A stretch of DNA of 64,000 bases, from contig CP090852.1 of the NCBI GenBank assembly GCA_041879415.1, forward strand, positions 1,612,001 through 1,676,000, in the 5' to 3' direction. The translations under genes were made by a program, and so were the position numbers. Below, in pieces: positions 33,404 through 42,038 of this stretch. Numbering within the stretch: the stretch's first letter is position 1; every line of letters starts with the position of its first letter. This stretch comes from Vibrio chagasii. Its GTDB lineage: Bacteria; Pseudomonadota; Gammaproteobacteria; Enterobacterales; Vibrionaceae. The notes under the pieces are model-generated. The model was not told the DNA's origin and did not search any database. It worked only from the letters and a program-made list of their open reading frames with translations.

Positions 33404-35302
33404 CTAACATTTAAATTGAGAAACCAAACTCGTTAAATGCATAGCCTTAGCCCGTAAGTGTTGGCACTCCTGAGCCGTTTTCTCAATCATGCTATCGCTC
33501 TCTCTGGCTATTTCAGAAATGCCAGAGATGTGCGGTGAGATCTCGTTGATGACGTTAGATTGCTGGCCCGTTGCTGAGGCGATCTGCATGTTCATCGCAT
33601 TCATCTGATCGACACTATGAGAAATACTTGAGAGTTGTTGCTCTGAGTTGGAGGCTTCGACCTGACACTTACTGCCAAGGGTGGTGCTGGTTTCGATGGC
33701 TGTCACGGCTTGTTGAGTACGCTGCTGAAGCTTTTCAATAATACCTCGAATCTCTTCGGTTGATGCTTGGCTTCGTGAGGCGAGGGTTCTTACTTCGTCA
33801 GCTACCACCGCAAAACCTCTACCTTGTTCACCAGCTCGAGCGGCTTCTATCGCTGCATTGAGGGCTAGTAGGTTGGTTTGTTCAGAGACACTGTTGATGA
33901 CATCTAACACGGTATCGATAGAGTTCGCATCTTGAGCGAGTTGATTGATAATGTCCGTTGTGTCATCGAGCTGCTTGTTCATATGTTCGATGCTTTCTGA
34001 AGTGACAGAAACAGACTTTTGTCCAATGCTGATTGCACTCGCTGCATGTTGTGCACTGTCGGCGGCACCATTAGCGTTTTGTGCGATTTCGTCTGAGCTG
34101 GCACCCATCTCATGAATGGCTGTTGCAACTTGTTCGATCTGGCTGGTTTGTTGTTTGATGTCTTGCTCCATCGACTGCGCCATATGATCGACACCTTGGA
34201 TAGATTCTGAGATTTGGATTCCTGTGTTTGAGACATCTTTGAGTAAGTCACTTAGATATTGCACGAATTGATTGTAGCCTTTCGCGATTTGTCCAATTTC
34301 GTCATGTCGAGAATCATCTAAGCGAAAGGTGAGGTCACCACCGCCTTTCCCTATCTGTTGTAATCGCTCGGCTACTTCCACAAACGGCAGCAAAAGCTTG
34401 TTGGTCGCCCATGCTGCGATTGGCGTGTATATGGCAGCAATGAGTAGGGCCATAAAGATGATGGTTTGGCTGAAGCCATTTAATTCACCTAATACGTCCT
34501 GCTTGGGAATTTGTGTAATCAGAGTCCAACCTATACCTGGCATCGCTTTGGAGCCCAGAATTAGCGGCTGACCATCGACGATGGCTTCATGAACGACGGT
34601 TTGTTTGCTGCCGACCAACTGATTAGCTTTAATTCCTACAGAGTCTAGTGAACGTCCAATCAGATTTTTATCTGGGTGGACCTTGATAATCCCCTCTTGA
34701 TCGACAAGAAAAACAATGCCGCTTTCTCCGACGCTATAGTTGCTGATCAGTTGAGTAATACTTTCCAACGTTAAGCCGATACCTGTTACGCCAATACGTT
34801 GACCATTTCGAGTGACCACATAGTTAACAAACAGTGCCGGGATTCCGGTGGCTGCGTCAATATCCAAAGAGAGCTCAAATGCCTGATTTGACTCGATGAA
34901 TCGGTAGAACCATTGGTCACTTTGTTCATTACTAGAGATCGTTTTCAGTACGCCATTATGGGTATAGTAACTGCTCGCTTCGTTGGAAACGTAATAGGCG
35001 CTGATCGCGTTGAACTCATTTTTAACAGATTGAAGATAGGTTCGAAGTTCTTGTTCCGAAAGTTTGGTTTGTTGCATTAAAGGTGAAAGCGTCATCATCT
35101 TTGATGCAAGAATAGGCGTTTCTAACTTGAGGTTTATTTCATTACTCACCTCACCGAGTGAAGCTGGTAATTCTCGCTCGAAGGTTCTATCAATCAAAAT
35201 AGCCCGGCTTGATTGAAATGAATACACTCCCATCACGCTAATAATGGCAAGAGCAGCGACGATCGTCGCCAGTATCGCTTTGGTTCGTATAGTCAATTGC
35301 AA
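33404..35302 (-). CDS. Methyl-accepting chemotaxis protein with Cache sensor domain
   Basis: A 632-residue chemoreceptor: membrane helix at about 8-28, a periplasmic double-Cache sensor (about 40-265, with GTGIGLTLESITQLIS-like and VDQEGIIKVHPD segments), a second membrane helix, HAMP and the cytoplasmic signalling domain with the highly conserved EQTNLLALNAAIEAARAGE hairpin tip. The TTG at 35302 is preferred, since AGAAGGGA precedes it at good spacing; an ATG at 35347 would add 15 residues without a ribosome site. Ligand unknown; the Cache type often senses amino or organic acids. Confidence 0.92.
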   Translation of the reverse strand: MQLTIRTKAILATIVAALAIISVMGVYSFQSSRAILIDRTFERELPASLGEVSNEINLKLETPILASKMMTLSPLMQQTKLSEQELRTYLQSVKNEFNAISAYYVSNEASSYYTHNGVLKTISSNEQSDQWFYRFIESNQAFELSLDIDAATGIPALFVNYVVTRNGQRIGVTGIGLTLESITQLISNYSVGESGIVFLVDQEGIIKVHPDKNLIGRSLDSVGIKANQLVGSKQTVVHEAIVDGQPLILGSKAMPGIGWTLITQIPKQDVLGELNGFSQTIIFMALLIAAIYTPIAAWATNKLLLPFVEVAERLQQIGKGGGDLTFRLDDSRHDEIGQIAKGYNQFVQYLSDLLKDVSNTGIQISESIQGVDHMAQSMEQDIKQQTSQIEQVATAIHEMGASSDEIAQNANGAADSAQHAASAISIGQKSVSVTSESIEHMNKQLDDTTDIINQLAQDANSIDTVLDVINSVSEQTNLLALNAAIEAARAGEQGRGFAVVADEVRTLASRSQASTEEIRGIIEKLQQRTQQAVTAIETSTTLGSKCQVEASNSEQQLSSISHSVDQMNAMNMQIASATGQQSNVINEISPHISGISEIARESDSMIEKTAQECQHLRAKAMHLTSLVSQFKC

Positions 35303-35580
35303 TTTAGATTCCCTTCTAAAAACATTCAATTCTATTTGTAAATGCAATGTTAATTAAAACCTGACTTCCTGGTCAATAAATGAAGTCTAGAAATGAGTGC
35401 TGTGCGATATTTGTACAGATTTAAGATGTCCACATTGGTCTGTGTTCGGTATACGGAGTGCTTCTCTTCTAAATTTGATGAGTAAAAAGTTACACTCACT
35501 GGTTTACTTTTGTTTTTTGGTATGTAAACTAACTAGTGTAGTTTTTGAGTTGGGATTTCCCAACGGTTGAAGAGATACCA

Positions 35581-36642
35581 ATGAAAAAATATCTATTACC
35601 GATTTTAGGAGTACTTGCCGTGGTCGCTATCGTAAGCACAGGTTCACAATCAAATGACAATCTAGATAAGCTTCCGAAGAAGTTTGCTAACAGTGAGTTA
35701 GAGTACAAGTCGGGCATGTCTGATATTTTTTCAATCTTGAAGGCGTATGTAACTGTAGAAAGAAATGAGCCAGTGCCACGAACCGCATTGCCTCTCGTTC
35801 CCATGACAGCAGAACAGCTGATTGAAGAGCAAGAAGACGTTGCGTACCGTTTAGGTCACTCAAGCGTGATGATGAAGCTGGATGGTAAGTTAGTGATGAC
35901 TGACCCTGTGTTCAGTGATCGCGCATCACCAGTCCAATGGATGGGACCAAAGCGCTTCCACCCGACCCCTATCTCACTGCAAGAACTCCCTAATATCGAT
36001 GTGGTGGTTATTAGCCATGATCACTACGACCATTTAGACAAAGGTGCAGTTAAAGTATTAGCCGATAAAGTGGGAACATTCTTGGTGCCACTCAGAGTTG
36101 GTGCACTACTTGAAAAGTGGGGCGTGGATAAAGAGAAAATCATCGAATTGAACTGGTGGGAATCGGCAACAGCGTCAGATATCGAGTTTACTTTGACGCC
36201 AACACAACACTTCTCTGGTCGTGGCTTGCTTGACCGTGACCAAACCTTATGGGGGAGCTGGGTTATCAAAGCTTCAGACAAAAAAGTCTTCTTTAGTGGT
36301 GACTCTGGTTACTTCAATGGTTTTAAAGAGATTGGCGAGCGCTTCGGACCGTTTGATTTGACCATGGTTGAAACGGGCGCGTATAACTCACTTTGGGCTG
36401 ATATTCATATGTTCCCAGAGCAGAGTGTTCAAGCGCACATCGACCTTCAGGGTAAGGTGATGATGCCAATCCACAACAGCACATTTGACCTCTCTATGCA
36501 CGACTGGCAAGACCCAATGGAACAAGCCTTAGCGATAAGCAAGGAGCGAGACGTACAGATGGTAAGCCCTGTCATGGGTGAACGTTTAGTAATTTCAGAA
36601 CCAGTGCCCGTGCAAGCATGGTGGAAATTGGCATCAAACTAG
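35581..36642 (+). CDS. Membrane-anchored MBL-fold hydrolase (NAPE-PLD/UlaG-like)
   Basis: A 353-residue protein with an N-terminal hydrophobic segment (1-22, signal anchor or uncleaved signal) and a Lactamase_B_2-type domain. Metal ligands are visible in SHDHYDHLD, TQHFSGRG, FSGDSGYF and a final IHNSTFDL histidine. Related enzymes act on phospholipid-like or lactone substrates. ATG at 35581 follows GAAGAG; a longer in-frame reading from 35545 has no ribosome site. A strong terminator follows. Substrate unknown. Confidence 0.83.
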   Translation: MKKYLLPILGVLAVVAIVSTGSQSNDNLDKLPKKFANSELEYKSGMSDIFSILKAYVTVERNEPVPRTALPLVPMTAEQLIEEQEDVAYRLGHSSVMMKLDGKLVMTDPVFSDRASPVQWMGPKRFHPTPISLQELPNIDVVVISHDHYDHLDKGAVKVLADKVGTFLVPLRVGALLEKWGVDKEKIIELNWWESATASDIEFTLTPTQHFSGRGLLDRDQTLWGSWVIKASDKKVFFSGDSGYFNGFKEIGERFGPFDLTMVETGAYNSLWADIHMFPEQSVQAHIDLQGKVMMPIHNSTFDLSMHDWQDPMEQALAISKERDVQMVSPVMGERLVISEPVPVQAWWKLASN

Positions 36643-36702
36643 AACGACGATTTAAATCGAAGTCTTTATAACGGGCATCGATGTAAAAGTTGGCTGATAC
36701 AC

Positions 36703-36735
36703 AAACGCCACCGATCTTACGATTCGGTGGCGTTT
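36703..36735. terminator. Bidirectional terminator between the MBL-fold and MarR genes
   Basis: AAACGCCACCGA, loop of nine, TCGGTGGCGTTT: a perfect 12-bp stem, with TTTTTGCTTTTT following on the + strand. Confidence 0.9.
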
Positions 36736-36776
36736 TTGCTTTTTGTAAGCAGTGGCTTATTCGAAAGGACAGCTTA

Positions 36777-37211
36777 TTACTTGGGGTTGCTTTCTAAGTT
36801 TTGAGCCATTTTGCTCGCTATTTGGCTGAACTGTTCTAGCTCGTCTTCGTTCATTCCTTTAGTCATTCTCTGTAGCATCTCTCGATCAATATTCGAAACC
36901 TTAGTCATGATCTCTTCACCCTTATTAGTCAGCACCAACAACTGGCTACGTTTGTCTTCAGGGTTTGGAGACTTCTTCACAAGTTCTTGATTGATCAACG
37001 CATTAACTAATCTCGTGACCTGTGCTTTATCGCGGTTTAGGAAGTGTGCGATATCGATAGCCGTACATGGAGATTTCTTAGTAATGATCTTCATGACACG
37101 AATATTCATAGGTGCGATCTCAGAATCCAAGCTCTCAATCTGTTCACTCATTTGACGTTTCAAAGAGTGTACTAAGCGAAAGATAGACTCTAACGATGTG
37201 TTATCAGACAT
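36777..37211 (-). CDS. MarR-family transcriptional regulator
   Basis: A 144-residue winged-helix regulator: DNA-binding core with CTAIDIAHFLNRDKAQVTRLVNALINQELV near 54-83 and the wing PNPEDKRSQLLVLTNKGE, flanked by helices for dimerisation. It is divergent from a DUF3861 gene, and the 97-bp gap holds two identical dyads that it probably binds, so it should repress both itself and the neighbour. The signal it senses is unknown. Confidence 0.9.
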   Translation of the reverse strand: MSDNTSLESIFRLVHSLKRQMSEQIESLDSEIAPMNIRVMKIITKKSPCTAIDIAHFLNRDKAQVTRLVNALINQELVKKSPNPEDKRSQLLVLTNKGEEIMTKVSNIDREMLQRMTKGMNEDELEQFSQIASKMAQNLESNPK

Positions 37212-37230
37212 AAACGATCCTTAGAAGTAT

Positions 37231-37275
37231 AGTTGACATTATCAACCACTGTATTTATAGTTGACATTATCAACT
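37231..37275. promoter_or_regulatory. Twin operators in the MarR/DUF3861 divergent promoter
   Basis: GTTGACATTATCAAC occurs at 37232-37246 and again at 37260-37274. Each copy is an inverted repeat (GTTGA, 5 bp, TCAAC), and the two copies are 28 bp apart. This size and symmetry fit MarR-family operators, and one copy lies toward each of the two divergent genes. Confidence 0.75.
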
Positions 37276-37308
37276 TAATTGTTCGTAAATTCAAGTTAGG
37301 AGACAGTA

Positions 37309-37620
37309 ATGACGATGCAAACAATCACAGGCAAACACAATCACTACCGTATCACTATCGAAGAAGTGAACATCAAGGAAGATCGTGAACTGCAAACCAT
37401 GCAGTTTGAAATTGAAGATAGAGAAAACATGTTCGCGATTGTAGATAAGATTAAGCAGGACAGTGGCTTAGACGAGCAATCCGCAACGAGACTAGGTGTA
37501 AGTATTCGCTTACTGGGACCGTTGATGATGCAAGACAGAAAACACCCTCTGTTTGTGGATTTCATGCCTCACTTTAGAAACTTCATGCAAAATCTTAAGA
37601 AGACGCTGAAAGGCGCGTAG
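37309..37620 (+). CDS. DUF3861-domain protein
   Basis: A 103-residue protein with the pattern of the DUF3861 family (HYRITIEEVN near the start, GLDEQSATRLGVSIRLLGPLMM and a C-terminal FMPHFRNFMQNLKKTLK). No biochemical function is known for this family. The ATG at 37309 follows TTAGGAGA. It is divergent from the MarR gene and probably its regulatory target, given the twin operators directly upstream. A terminator follows at 37645. Confidence 0.82.
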   Translation: MTMQTITGKHNHYRITIEEVNIKEDRELQTMQFEIEDRENMFAIVDKIKQDSGLDEQSATRLGVSIRLLGPLMMQDRKHPLFVDFMPHFRNFMQNLKKTLKGA

Positions 37621-37644
37621 CGCTTGTCCGGCAATGACATATTC

Positions 37645-37681
37645 AAAAAGCCAGCAATCTGATCATCAGGTGCTGGCTTTT
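37645..37681 (+). terminator. Terminator of the DUF3861 gene
   Basis: AAAAAGCCAGCA pairs with TGCTGGCTTTT around a loop that contains a smaller CTGA/TCAG stem; T residues follow on the + strand. Confidence 0.85.
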
Positions 37682-37824
37682 CTTTTAATATATTGACTTA
37701 GCGGTATGTGTTCACTTGCGGGACATGTGACAATAGGCCTTTGAACACTTTATGGTGCAACCATTACATGAGTGATGCCATTGCCCAAGCCTAGTTCTAA
37801 TCGTTCTAAATTAAACGGTATATT

Positions 37825-38607
37825 ATGACAAGTGTATTTGAGCAGGCGGCTAAAGAGTTATTAAGCCGTCGCACAGCGGGAACTAAAGCGCCAAGATTAA
37901 TCGAACCATATCGCCCAACCAGTTTAGATGATGCGTTAGCCATTCAAGAATCCATGATTGAAATTCGCACAGATAGAGTGGGGGGCTGGAAGTGTCTGTT
38001 ACCTCTTGCAGAAAACAAATTTATCGTAGCGCCTATTTTCGCTGACAACGTGCAGCAAGGTGAAGTTTGTGAATTGTTCGCAGACACAGGTTCAGTGTCA
38101 GGTAAAGAGGTAGCCCGAGTAGAGCCAGAAATCGCTTTTGTACTGGCTAAGCCTTTGCCTGCAAACTCAAATGGTTACAGCGAAGCACAAATCAATGATG
38201 CCATTGGCTCTTGCCATATGGCACTTGAGTTAATTCAATCTCGCTTTGCTGATGACAGTGGCGCGGAGTTTTACGAGGTTTTAGCCGATTGCTTGGCAAA
38301 CCAAGGCCTGTTTCTTGGCCCTAAAATAGAGAAAGATAAAGCGTTTGCTGCTGCCAAGGTTGAAGTGGCTATCACTCAAGCTGGAAAAGTGCAGGCATTT
38401 TCTGGCATCCACCCTAACGCATTAGCTCAAAATCCCGTTTACTGGTTGATCGATACCATGACCAAGCGTGGAGTCAGTTTTGAAGCGGGTGAGGCAATCA
38501 TTACAGGGTCTTACTGTGGTGTGGTTGAGCTTGACTTCGACGAGCTAACAACCGTTGCTTATGATGGTATCGGAGAGTACCAAGTGACTTTCTCACAAAA
38601 GCGCTAG
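37825..38607 (+). CDS. 2-keto-4-pentenoate hydratase-family protein (MhpD-like)
   Basis: A 260-residue member of the fumarylacetoacetate-hydrolase superfamily, closest in form to MhpD/HpaH hydratases, which add water to 2-hydroxypenta-2,4-dienoate in aromatic meta-cleavage pathways. Family phrases are VEPEIAFVLAKPLP with the metal-binding Glu-x-Glu, and GEAIITGSYCG. No other aromatic-degradation gene is nearby, so the substrate may differ. The start has a weak ribosome site; the N-terminal homology nevertheless begins close to this ATG. Confidence 0.82.
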   Translation: MTSVFEQAAKELLSRRTAGTKAPRLIEPYRPTSLDDALAIQESMIEIRTDRVGGWKCLLPLAENKFIVAPIFADNVQQGEVCELFADTGSVSGKEVARVEPEIAFVLAKPLPANSNGYSEAQINDAIGSCHMALELIQSRFADDSGAEFYEVLADCLANQGLFLGPKIEKDKAFAAAKVEVAITQAGKVQAFSGIHPNALAQNPVYWLIDTMTKRGVSFEAGEAIITGSYCGVVELDFDELTTVAYDGIGEYQVTFSQKR

Positions 38608-38681
38608 GTTATTTATAAGCTTTATTGATTAAGAAAGCAGGTCTCTAAAACTCTACTTCACGTATGAGCAATTTGTTCTCG

Positions 38682-38714
38682 AAGGCTATTTACTGGTGCG
38701 TAAATAGCCTTTTC
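38682..38714 (+). terminator. Terminator after the hydratase-family gene
   Basis: AAGGCTATTTAC, loop TGGTGC, GTAAATAGCCTT: a perfect 12-bp stem followed by TTTC. It isolates the hydratase gene from the MetJ-controlled carrier gene downstream. Confidence 0.82.
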
Positions 38715-38759
38715 TATTATGTGATGTTCAATAGAGTTCGTATTACTTTGCATTATATT

Positions 38760-38783
38760 GGGCGTTTAGACGTCTAGACGTTG
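38760..38783. promoter_or_regulatory. MetJ operator (tandem met boxes) upstream of the NhaC-type carrier
   Basis: AGACGTCT at 38768-38775 is a perfect met box; the next 8-mer AGACGTTG (38776-38783) matches at 6 of 8 and the preceding GGGCGTTT (38760-38767) at 5 of 8. Tandem 8-bp boxes of this kind are how the MetJ-SAM repressor binds cooperatively. The site lies 60-83 bp before the carrier start codon and so near its promoter. Confidence 0.8.
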
Positions 38784-38842
38784 ACAAGTCCTAAGTGTGA
38801 CATTAGTCTGCTCTCCTTCCTGTTCTATAGTGTTGTCGTTCC

Positions 38843-40201
38843 ATGTCCAATTCAAAAAATTCTAATGCGGTTATTGCCCCTTCGGCAGTAGCGCTTATCC
38901 CTCTGATCGTGTTCCTAGCGCTGTTTATTGGCGTAGGTACCTACTTGTCGTTGCAAGGCGTCGATTTTGCTTTCTATCAGCTTCCAGCTCCGATTGCGGC
39001 TCTGCCAGCTGTGATGTTGGCGCTGCTGTTGAGCAAAGATAAATTGAACCGTGCTATCGAACAGTTCTTGAGTGGAGTAGGTCACAAAGACATTATCGCA
39101 ATGTGTATGATCTACCTATTGGCAGGTGCTTTTGCGGCGGTTGCTAAGGCTTCTGGTGGTGTGGATGCGACGGTAAACCTTGGTTTGTCTGCAATCCCGA
39201 CGAGCATGATCCTACCGGGTATCTTCCTAATTTCTGCTTTCATCGCAACAGCAATGGGTACGTCGATGGGCACCATCGCGGCGGTAGCCCCTGTTGCACT
39301 GGGCATTGCTGATTCAGCAGGCATGAGCATTCCACTGACAGCAGGCGTTGTTTTAAGTGGCGCGATGTTTGGTGACAACCTTTCTATCATCTCTGATACC
39401 ACGATTGCTGCAACGCGCTCGCAAGGCTGTGAGATGAGAGACAAGTTTAAAGAGAACATCCGTATCGCACTTCCTGCTGCAATTATCGCGATTGTTATCT
39501 TCGCTTTTAACAGCACTGCGACTCAAGTGCCTGAAACGGGTCCTATTGAGTGGCTGAAAGTACTGCCTTACATCACTATCTTGATTCTTGCAGTATCAGG
39601 TATGAACGTGTTTGTTGTGCTAACCATCGGTATCTTACTGGCGGGTGGCGTTAGCTTAGGTTCTCTGGAGAACTACGGTTTAACCGATTACGCGCAAGAT
39701 ATCTATGCTGGCTTTGGCAACATGCAGGAAATTTTCTTACTGTCGATGCTGATCGGTGGTTTGAGTGAGCTGATGCGTCGCCAAGGTGGTCTAGCTTTCT
39801 TGACTAACCTAGTAAGTAGCATGATTCGTGCGTTCGGCTCTTCACACTCTAAGCAAGCGAACGGCCGTGCAAGTGAGTTAGGTATTGCTGGTTTGGTGTC
39901 TATGGTGAACATGTGCACGGCAAACAACACAGTAGCGATCATTGTTTCTGGTAGTGTTGCTCGTCAATTAGCAGAAGAGAACGATGTATCTCCACGTCGC
40001 TCGGCGAGCTTATTGGATATTTTCTCTTGCGTGATTCAAGGTGTGTTGCCTTACGGTGCACAGGTGCTGCTTTTAGGTTCGGTATTTAACCTATCGCCGC
40101 TAGAGATCGTATCTAACTCATACTACTGTTTCGCGTTGGCTATCGTGGCAGTGATTGCGGTATTCATCAAACACCCTACACGCCAAACTGCAGCGGCATA
40201 A
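38843..40201 (+). CDS. metT: NhaC-superfamily carrier, probable methionine transporter MetT
   Basis: A 452-residue membrane protein with about eleven to twelve helices and the NhaC-type phrases GTSMGTIAAVAPVALGIA and SGAMFGDNLSIISDTTIAATRSQG. Proteins of this kind are usually named Na+/H+ antiporters. The tandem met boxes upstream place it in the MetJ regulon, where NhaC-type MetT carriers have been proposed by comparative genomics as sodium-linked methionine importers in Vibrio and relatives. The membrane family is seen directly; the methionine substrate is inference from the operator. Confidence 0.75.
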   Translation: MSNSKNSNAVIAPSAVALIPLIVFLALFIGVGTYLSLQGVDFAFYQLPAPIAALPAVMLALLLSKDKLNRAIEQFLSGVGHKDIIAMCMIYLLAGAFAAVAKASGGVDATVNLGLSAIPTSMILPGIFLISAFIATAMGTSMGTIAAVAPVALGIADSAGMSIPLTAGVVLSGAMFGDNLSIISDTTIAATRSQGCEMRDKFKENIRIALPAAIIAIVIFAFNSTATQVPETGPIEWLKVLPYITILILAVSGMNVFVVLTIGILLAGGVSLGSLENYGLTDYAQDIYAGFGNMQEIFLLSMLIGGLSELMRRQGGLAFLTNLVSSMIRAFGSSHSKQANGRASELGIAGLVSMVNMCTANNTVAIIVSGSVARQLAEENDVSPRRSASLLDIFSCVIQGVLPYGAQVLLLGSVFNLSPLEIVSNSYYCFALAIVAVIAVFIKHPTRQTAAA

Positions 40202-40219
40202 TGAAAGCTCGCTTATAGT

Positions 40220-40248
40220 AAAAAGGCGCCTTAATCGGCGCCTTTTTT
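40220..40248. terminator. Bidirectional terminator after the NhaC-type carrier gene
   Basis: AAAAAGGCGCC, loop TTAATC, GGCGCCTTTTTT: a GC-rich perfect stem with A and T runs, between convergent genes. Confidence 0.92.
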
Positions 40249-40324
40249 GTACTCTTAATATGTAGATCGACAGTTTAGTCGGGTAATCACGAATCTGAGT
40301 GCTTCCCACTCTAGTGGCTCTCAA

Positions 40325-40885
40325 TTAAAGCAGCTTCTCTAGCTCGTTTGTTGTTGCAACGTTGCTATAACCAAAGCTAAGTGCTGCCATGAATGCGGCG
40401 TGGACATGTGCTGCTGGTACTTTAACACCGTCAAACTCCATATCTAAGGTGGTGCAAGCATCATGCGCGACGTGACATTCATAACCCAAGTCAGTTGCTG
40501 CGCGGGTCACTGCATCAATACACATGTGGCTCATCGCGCCAACAATGATCAATCTTTCAACGCCTTGTTCCTTCAATAATTTATCCAGTTCTGTATCTCT
40601 AAAGCTGTTGATCTGCTGTTTTACAATCACTGTCTCACCTTGCAGAGGTGCTACGCTGCTGTGGATTTGAGCTCCATCTGAGTTAGGCAAGAAGAATGGC
40701 GCTTCATTGGTTGGAAATTCATGGCGCACATGAACGATTGGCAGTTTTTTCTCGCGGAATGTCTCGAGTAATTGCGCACCTTTTTCTGCAGCTTTCTCTG
40801 TTTCAGAGAGTGCCCATTTCGCACCTTCGTATGAAGGGAAGTAGTCGTTTTGGAAATCAATAAGTAGTAGTGCAGTATTGCTCAT
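40325..40885 (-). CDS. Isochorismatase-family cysteine hydrolase
   Basis: A 186-residue hydrolase with the catalytic triad pattern Asp10 (LLLIDFQNDYF), Lys89 (VIVKQQINSF) and Cys122 (GAMSHMCIDAV). Relatives hydrolyse nicotinamide, ureidoacrylate, isochorismate or other amides and vinyl ethers; the substrate is unknown. The ATG at 40885 is used, where the family homology begins; a longer in-frame reading extends across the divergent promoter. The neighbour on the other strand is a GlxA-type regulator, a frequent pairing that suggests regulation by it. Confidence 0.87.
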   Translation of the reverse strand: MSNTALLLIDFQNDYFPSYEGAKWALSETEKAAEKGAQLLETFREKKLPIVHVRHEFPTNEAPFFLPNSDGAQIHSSVAPLQGETVIVKQQINSFRDTELDKLLKEQGVERLIIVGAMSHMCIDAVTRAATDLGYECHVAHDACTTLDMEFDGVKVPAAHVHAAFMAALSFGYSNVATTNELEKLL

Positions 40886-40962
40886 AATCCATACCTTTGT
40901 GGTTAATGTCTTGTGGTGTGGGGCTATTATGACTACCCTGTGTTTTTTAACGTACGTCAAAA

Positions 40963-41931
40963 ATGACAGACTATATGGCAATAGTGACAAAATCAGTAAA
41001 GGTCGAAATTATCGATTACCCAGGCTCTCTGCAGAGCGCTGTGTTTGGAGTAAAAGAGTTTCTTCAGATGGCGAACAGCCTTGATTCTGAAAGTAAAACG
41101 GTTCAGTTCAAGGTTGAGATTAAGCCTTATGGTGACCTACCGTTTTCATCGGCTAACTCAAATGAAGAATCAAAAGCCGATATCATTTTATTGCCGCCAA
41201 ACTTAGATGGCAGTTACTACCTAGAGCGTGATGATAGGCTAACGGATTATCTGATTGACTCTCATCAAAAGGGTTCAATATTGTGCTCAGCGTGCGCAGG
41301 CGTGTTCATTCTTGCTCAAACCGGATTACTGGAAGGACGAACCGTCACTACGCACTGGCAAGCTCAACAATTGTTTTCGGAGTTACATACTGGAATCGAT
41401 GTGGATATAGACAAAATCCTGATCGATGACGATGACATCATTACTGCTGGTGGTTTGATGTCGTGGATGGATTTGGCTCTGTTTATCCTGACTAAATACA
41501 CGACGCCGACCAATACGCGTAATTTGGGTAAGTATCTGGTGTTGGATACGGGACTGAGAGAGCAGCGCTACTACCAAAGTTTTGTGCCTAACTACGCTCA
41601 TGGGAATGACAAGATTGTCTCTGTGCAGCGCTTTATTCAAAAGAATCACCACCTTCCTTTGACACTTGATCAATTGGCGGAAGAAGCCTTCATGACGCGA
41701 AGAACCTTTATCCGGCAATTTACTAAAGCGACGACCTTTACTCCGATTAACTATATTCAACATGTGCGTGTTCAAAGTGCGTGTGAGCTACTGGAAAGTT
41801 CCCATAAACCAGTAGAACAAATCAGCTACTTAGTTGGGTATGAAGACGTCAATAGCTTTCGAAAAGTCTTTATGAAAATCATTGGTTTAACGCCGTCAAG
41901 GTTTCGCTCTAGATTTTTGTCAGAGGAATGA
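40963..41931 (+). CDS. GlxA-family AraC-type regulator with DJ-1/PfpI-like domain
   Basis: A 322-residue regulator: N-terminal DJ-1/PfpI-like domain (about 5-190) with the nucleophile-elbow-like CSACAGVFILAQTGLLEGR, and C-terminal AraC double HTH (about 215-318; LTLDQLAEEAFMTRRTFIRQF and LVGYEDVNSFRKVFMKIIG). Such proteins sense small metabolites through the DJ-1-like domain. Divergent transcription from the cysteine hydrolase, 77 bp apart, suggests that gene as target. No clear ribosome site at 40963; an ATG four codons on is possible. Confidence 0.88.
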   Translation: MTDYMAIVTKSVKVEIIDYPGSLQSAVFGVKEFLQMANSLDSESKTVQFKVEIKPYGDLPFSSANSNEESKADIILLPPNLDGSYYLERDDRLTDYLIDSHQKGSILCSACAGVFILAQTGLLEGRTVTTHWQAQQLFSELHTGIDVDIDKILIDDDDIITAGGLMSWMDLALFILTKYTTPTNTRNLGKYLVLDTGLREQRYYQSFVPNYAHGNDKIVSVQRFIQKNHHLPLTLDQLAEEAFMTRRTFIRQFTKATTFTPINYIQHVRVQSACELLESSHKPVEQISYLVGYEDVNSFRKVFMKIIGLTPSRFRSRFLSEE

Positions 41932-42038
41932 TTTACCATAGATTGATATTCAACATGTATCACTGGTTCGCTCACTTACTTCGCTAATGAAGTGCTTGAA
42001 GGGGAAGTGATCTTTTCTCGAACTTAAACGGACTATTG

